35,473 nt of DNA from an uncultured bacterium (GTDB taxonomy: Bacteria > Bacillota > Clostridia > Lachnospirales > Lachnospiraceae). The stretch spans positions 1 to 35,473 of the forward strand of contig CAMWLE010000031.1 in the NCBI GenBank assembly GCA_947175015.1, in the 5' to 3' direction. Positions within the stretch are counted from its first letter, which is position 1, and each line of letters starts with the position of its first letter. Below are positions 33,804 through 35,473 of this stretch, in pieces. A model generated the notes under the pieces. The model saw only the letters and a list, made by a program, of their open reading frames with translations, did no database searches and was not told the DNA's origin. The position numbers and the translations under genes are program-made.

Positions 33804-33955
33804 TGTCATTCCGGTTTCTGCGTATCCTCTGTTTCTCTATCCAGGAAGCGCCACTCCGGCTTCTGTGTATACCTTATTCTTCTATTCGGGTATAATCATT
33901 CCGGTTTCTGTGTATACCTCATTCCTCTCTATTCTGGTACAGTCATTCCGGCTTC
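33804..33955. repeat. Imperfect 45-47-bp tandem repeat (about 3.5 units)
   Basis: The core attccggYttctgYgtat recurs with its ccgg at 33811, 33856, 33901 and 33948, spacings of 45, 45 and 47. Unit ends are variants of ttctattcgggta. The repeat fills most of the gap between the TetR gene and the DUF6508 gene. Units adjoin directly with no unique spacers. Confidence 0.75.
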
Positions 33956-33962
33956 TGCTTCC

Positions 33963-34430
33963 TTACCCTACTTCCATTGGCTTATCCCAATACTCTATAA
34001 TTTTGCGCATCTGCTCCAACACCAGCAGAAAAATCCTTTCCTTTACCCCTTCACTCCACAGAATGCTCCTGGTTCTGCCTCCCATGACATATTTTGACAA
34101 AATGCCTCTCAATGTATCCCATTCATTCACTCCTGCTGACGCAATCAGTTTCCTCTCATCCTCATGGTTTTTGATATGCTTTCGTGTATAGACATAGTTA
34201 TAATTGCGATCCATCAGCGCAGAACCGGAAGCCTCCCTGATAAAGCTCATCAAGGTAGAATCATAAACCGGAAAACTCATTGTATGCTCCGTAAATCCCT
34301 GCCCACGATAATTTGTACTGCCCGGTTTCCCGGAATTTTTCTCCAGCCAGGGTACATAACGAAACAAGGGTGTTGCCGCCTGCTTATATTCTTCTATCAA
34401 TTTGTGCCGATATTCTGTCACTTGTACCAT
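33963..34430 (-). CDS. DUF6508 domain protein
   Basis: The 155-residue protein matches DUF6508, recognised from its C-terminal pattern YTRKHIKNHEDERKLI, EWDTLRGILSKYVMGGRT and RSILWSEGVKERIFLLVLEQ. The family is common in Firmicutes and has no known function. The start at 34430 is preceded by AGGTG; the GTG at 34439 in the same frame overlaps that site. It has no membrane or signal segment. It is divergent from the tRNA-Trp gene, and the shared upstream region contains two copies of a 32-33-bp direct repeat that may be operators. Confidence 0.75.
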   Translation of the reverse strand: MVQVTEYRHKLIEEYKQAATPLFRYVPWLEKNSGKPGSTNYRGQGFTEHTMSFPVYDSTLMSFIREASGSALMDRNYNYVYTRKHIKNHEDERKLIASAGVNEWDTLRGILSKYVMGGRTRSILWSEGVKERIFLLVLEQMRKIIEYWDKPMEVG

Positions 34431-34477
34431 ATAAAACACCTGCCTTTAACCTATCCATCTTATAACACTTATAACAA

Positions 34478-34542
34478 AAAATGACACGCATGTATTTTTT
34501 ATTTCACCACAAAATGACACGCATGTATTTTTATTTTACCAC
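34478..34542. repeat. Direct repeat of 32-33 bp, putative twin operator
   Basis: Two adjacent copies (34478-34510 and 34511-34542) share aaaatgacacgcatgtattt and a following AT-rich part ending accac. The core acacgcatgt is an imperfect dyad. It lies 48 bp upstream of the DUF6508 start and upstream of the tRNA promoter, at about three helical turns of spacing. Confidence 0.65.
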
Positions 34543-34580
34543 ATTTTGAAAAAAAGTACAGCAAAATTTTAAATTTCTAC

Positions 34581-34610
34581 TTGATTATTCTAATGTACCT
34601 GTGCTATAAT
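34581..34610 (+). promoter_or_regulatory. Promoter of tRNA-Trp
   Basis: TTGATT (34581-34586), an 18-bp spacer and TATAAT (34605-34610). The expected start is near 34617, about 20 nt before the mature tRNA. Confidence 0.75.
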
Positions 34611-34637
34611 AACTTTTGTCAGCGGTAAGTTGAGAAT

Positions 34638-34708
34638 AGGGGAATAGTACAGCGGTAGTGCGGCGGTCTCCAAAACCGTAAACGGGAGTTCGATCCTCTC
34701 TTCCCCTG
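34638..34708 (+). tRNA. tRNA-Trp (anticodon CCA)
   Basis: The cloverleaf folds by hand: acceptor AGGGGAA with TTCCCCT (7 bp), a D-arm with AGCGGTAGTGC, anticodon stem GCGGT/ACCGT with loop CTCCAAA (anticodon CCA reads UGG), and T-stem GGGAG/CTCTC with loop TTCGATC. The discriminator base is G and CCA is not encoded. It is flanked by its own promoter and terminator. Confidence 0.95.
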
Positions 34709-34719
34709 CTGAGGGCAAG

Positions 34720-34763
34720 CGCCGGAAAATGTGTTATGCAACATTTTCCGGCGTTTTCTTTTT
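34720..34763 (+). terminator. Intrinsic terminator after tRNA-Trp
   Basis: A GC-rich stem (CGCCGGAAAATGT with ACATTTTCCGGCG, loop about 8 nt) is followed by TTTTCTTTTT, 12 bases after the tRNA. Confidence 0.9.
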
Positions 34764-34867
34764 CCTGTTTCCAAACACAATCCGGGCAGCAGCGTTGAAA
34801 TGCCCCAAGGAAGAAACAGCCAGAAGAATCAATAATACAGGAATAGAGCTAATACCGGGAGGGAAAA

Positions 34868-35260
34868 ATGAGCAAACAAGAACAATTGGAACAAGCACTG
34901 AACACATTACAGGACTTTGTGCACACCCTGGCGGCACAGGCCAACAAAGACGAAACCTATGGTGAAACTCTCTGGCAGGGCATCCTACAATCCGAAGGTC
35001 TCTTACAGGAACTTGCCTACTATCACGACTATGGCACATTATTATGCAAATATCAGGTGGCCGGATATACCTTGGCCGATGTGCTGGTATGGCAGGTAGA
35101 CCACTTTAAGCTTTATATGGACCGCCCTGATGAAATGAACCGCTACAGGCAGCCGCGCCTGATACTCTCCGCCTTTGACACTCTATTACAGATGGAACAA
35201 TCACCGGAATGGTTCATGGATAAAATGCGTTACGAAACAGGACAGGATATCATCAATTAA
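34868..35260 (+). CDS. Small unknown protein, helical
   Basis: The 130-residue protein was not recognised as a known family. It begins MSKQEQLEQALNTLQDFVHT, is helix-rich with many aromatic residues (ELAYYHDYGTLLCKYQ, VLVWQVDHFKLYMDRPDE), and has no signal peptide or transmembrane segment. A strong GGGAGGG lies 5-6 nt before the ATG, and a terminator-like hairpin follows the stop by about 80 bp, so it looks like a genuine single-gene unit. A promoter was not identified in the 105 bp after the tRNA terminator. Confidence 0.75.
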   Translation: MSKQEQLEQALNTLQDFVHTLAAQANKDETYGETLWQGILQSEGLLQELAYYHDYGTLLCKYQVAGYTLADVLVWQVDHFKLYMDRPDEMNRYRQPRLILSAFDTLLQMEQSPEWFMDKMRYETGQDIIN

Positions 35261-35262
35261 AG

Positions 35263-35316
35263 AAATTGCAGCAAACAGCATAGAATGTCATAAAGTCGGG
35301 AAATTGCAGCAAACAG
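35263..35316. repeat. Direct repeat downstream of the small unknown gene
   Basis: aaattgcagcaaacag occurs at 35263-35278 and 35301-35316, 38 bp apart; a shorter relative (aaacagtaaagaa) recurs near 35348. Purpose unknown. Confidence 0.6.
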
Positions 35317-35337
35317 TAAAGAAATCATAAAACATAG

Positions 35338-35378
35338 AATTTGCCATAAACAGTAAAGAAGTTTGCGGCAAATTTTTT
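35338..35378 (+). terminator. Probable terminator of the small unknown gene
   Basis: AATTTGCC (35338-35345) pairs with GGCAAATT (35367-35374), and the run of T that ends the right arm continues to 35378. The loop is long (about 21 nt). Confidence 0.55.
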
Positions 35379-35388
35379 CGCGTATAAA

Positions 35389-35432
35389 AAGACGAAGCGC
35401 TCACAGATGTTACTCTGTGGCGCCTCATCTTA
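35389..35432 (-). terminator. Intrinsic terminator for a minus-strand gene beyond the right edge
   Basis: On the minus strand, AAGATGAGGCGCCACAGA pairs (with G-U pairs and one bulge) with TCTGTGAGCGCTTCGTCTT and is followed by a TTTTTA tract. Pairing is poorer on the plus strand. It implies a leftward gene ending just outside the window. Confidence 0.7.
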
Positions 35433-35473
35433 ATAAAAGGGGAATTCATATATTACTATATACAATAGAGGGT

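Noticed and set aside
33804..33955. Possible CRISPR array
   Set aside because: Units are directly adjacent, imperfect and lack unique spacers; no cas gene is present.

Overview
The window is chromosomal DNA from a Gram-positive Clostridia, most likely a Lachnospiraceae gut anaerobe. The evidence is a rimP-nusA pair, a single-chain PurL, a DUF6508 protein, AGGAGG-type ribosome binding sites on nearly every gene, an Rpn-type nuclease remnant with KLEG repeats, an aldo/keto reductase carrying a ferredoxin-like tail, and a solute-binding lipoprotein of the kind common in this family. Almost every gene is on the minus strand. No species name can be supported from sequence alone.

Layout, left to right. 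(1) 1-1930: nusA (cut by the window edge) and rimP, read leftward from a near-consensus promoter at 1902-1930, with a perfect 15-bp hairpin in the leader. (2) 1974-3233: a cytoplasmic FG-GAP/VCBS beta-propeller protein. (3) 3359-14707: three tandem paralogues of about 1,210-1,240 residues with a C-terminal DUF4132 (YehI/MolR-like) region. They are preceded by an aldo/keto reductase-ferredoxin fusion (14727-15878) that probably leads their operon. (4) 15879-16332: a 454-bp regulatory gap, then a plus-strand HD-domain gene, convergent with (5) a run of HAD phosphatase, solute-binding lipoprotein and FliB-type lysine methylase (17074-21224). (6) 21393-28719: a compact operon of MoxR-type AAA+ ATPase, DUF5682 protein, VWA protein and double-SWIM zinc-finger protein, plus a small helical protein. 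(7) 28796-29200: a truncated Rpn/PD-(D/E)XK remnant. (8) 29229-33742: TetR regulator and purL, ending at a clear terminator. (9) 33963-35473: a DUF6508 gene, a tRNA-Trp with promoter and terminator, a small unknown gene, and terminators at the right edge.

The main system is regions 3 and 6 together. From memory, the same families (MoxR AAA+, DUF5682, VWA, SWIM, DUF4132) lie together in the Escherichia coli yehI/molR-yehL-yehM-yehP-yehQ region, whose function is not firmly established. The version here is distinctive. The DUF4132 gene is triplicated. Copies 2 and 3 share an identical 1,241-bp tract, pointing to recent gene conversion, while their N-terminal halves differ. The DUF4132, DUF5682 and SWIM proteins all carry in-frame tandem-repeat or low-complexity linkers. 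A reasonable inference is an ATPase/VWA-driven assembly with several interchangeable large partner proteins, possibly for defence or stress. The sequence does not prove that role.
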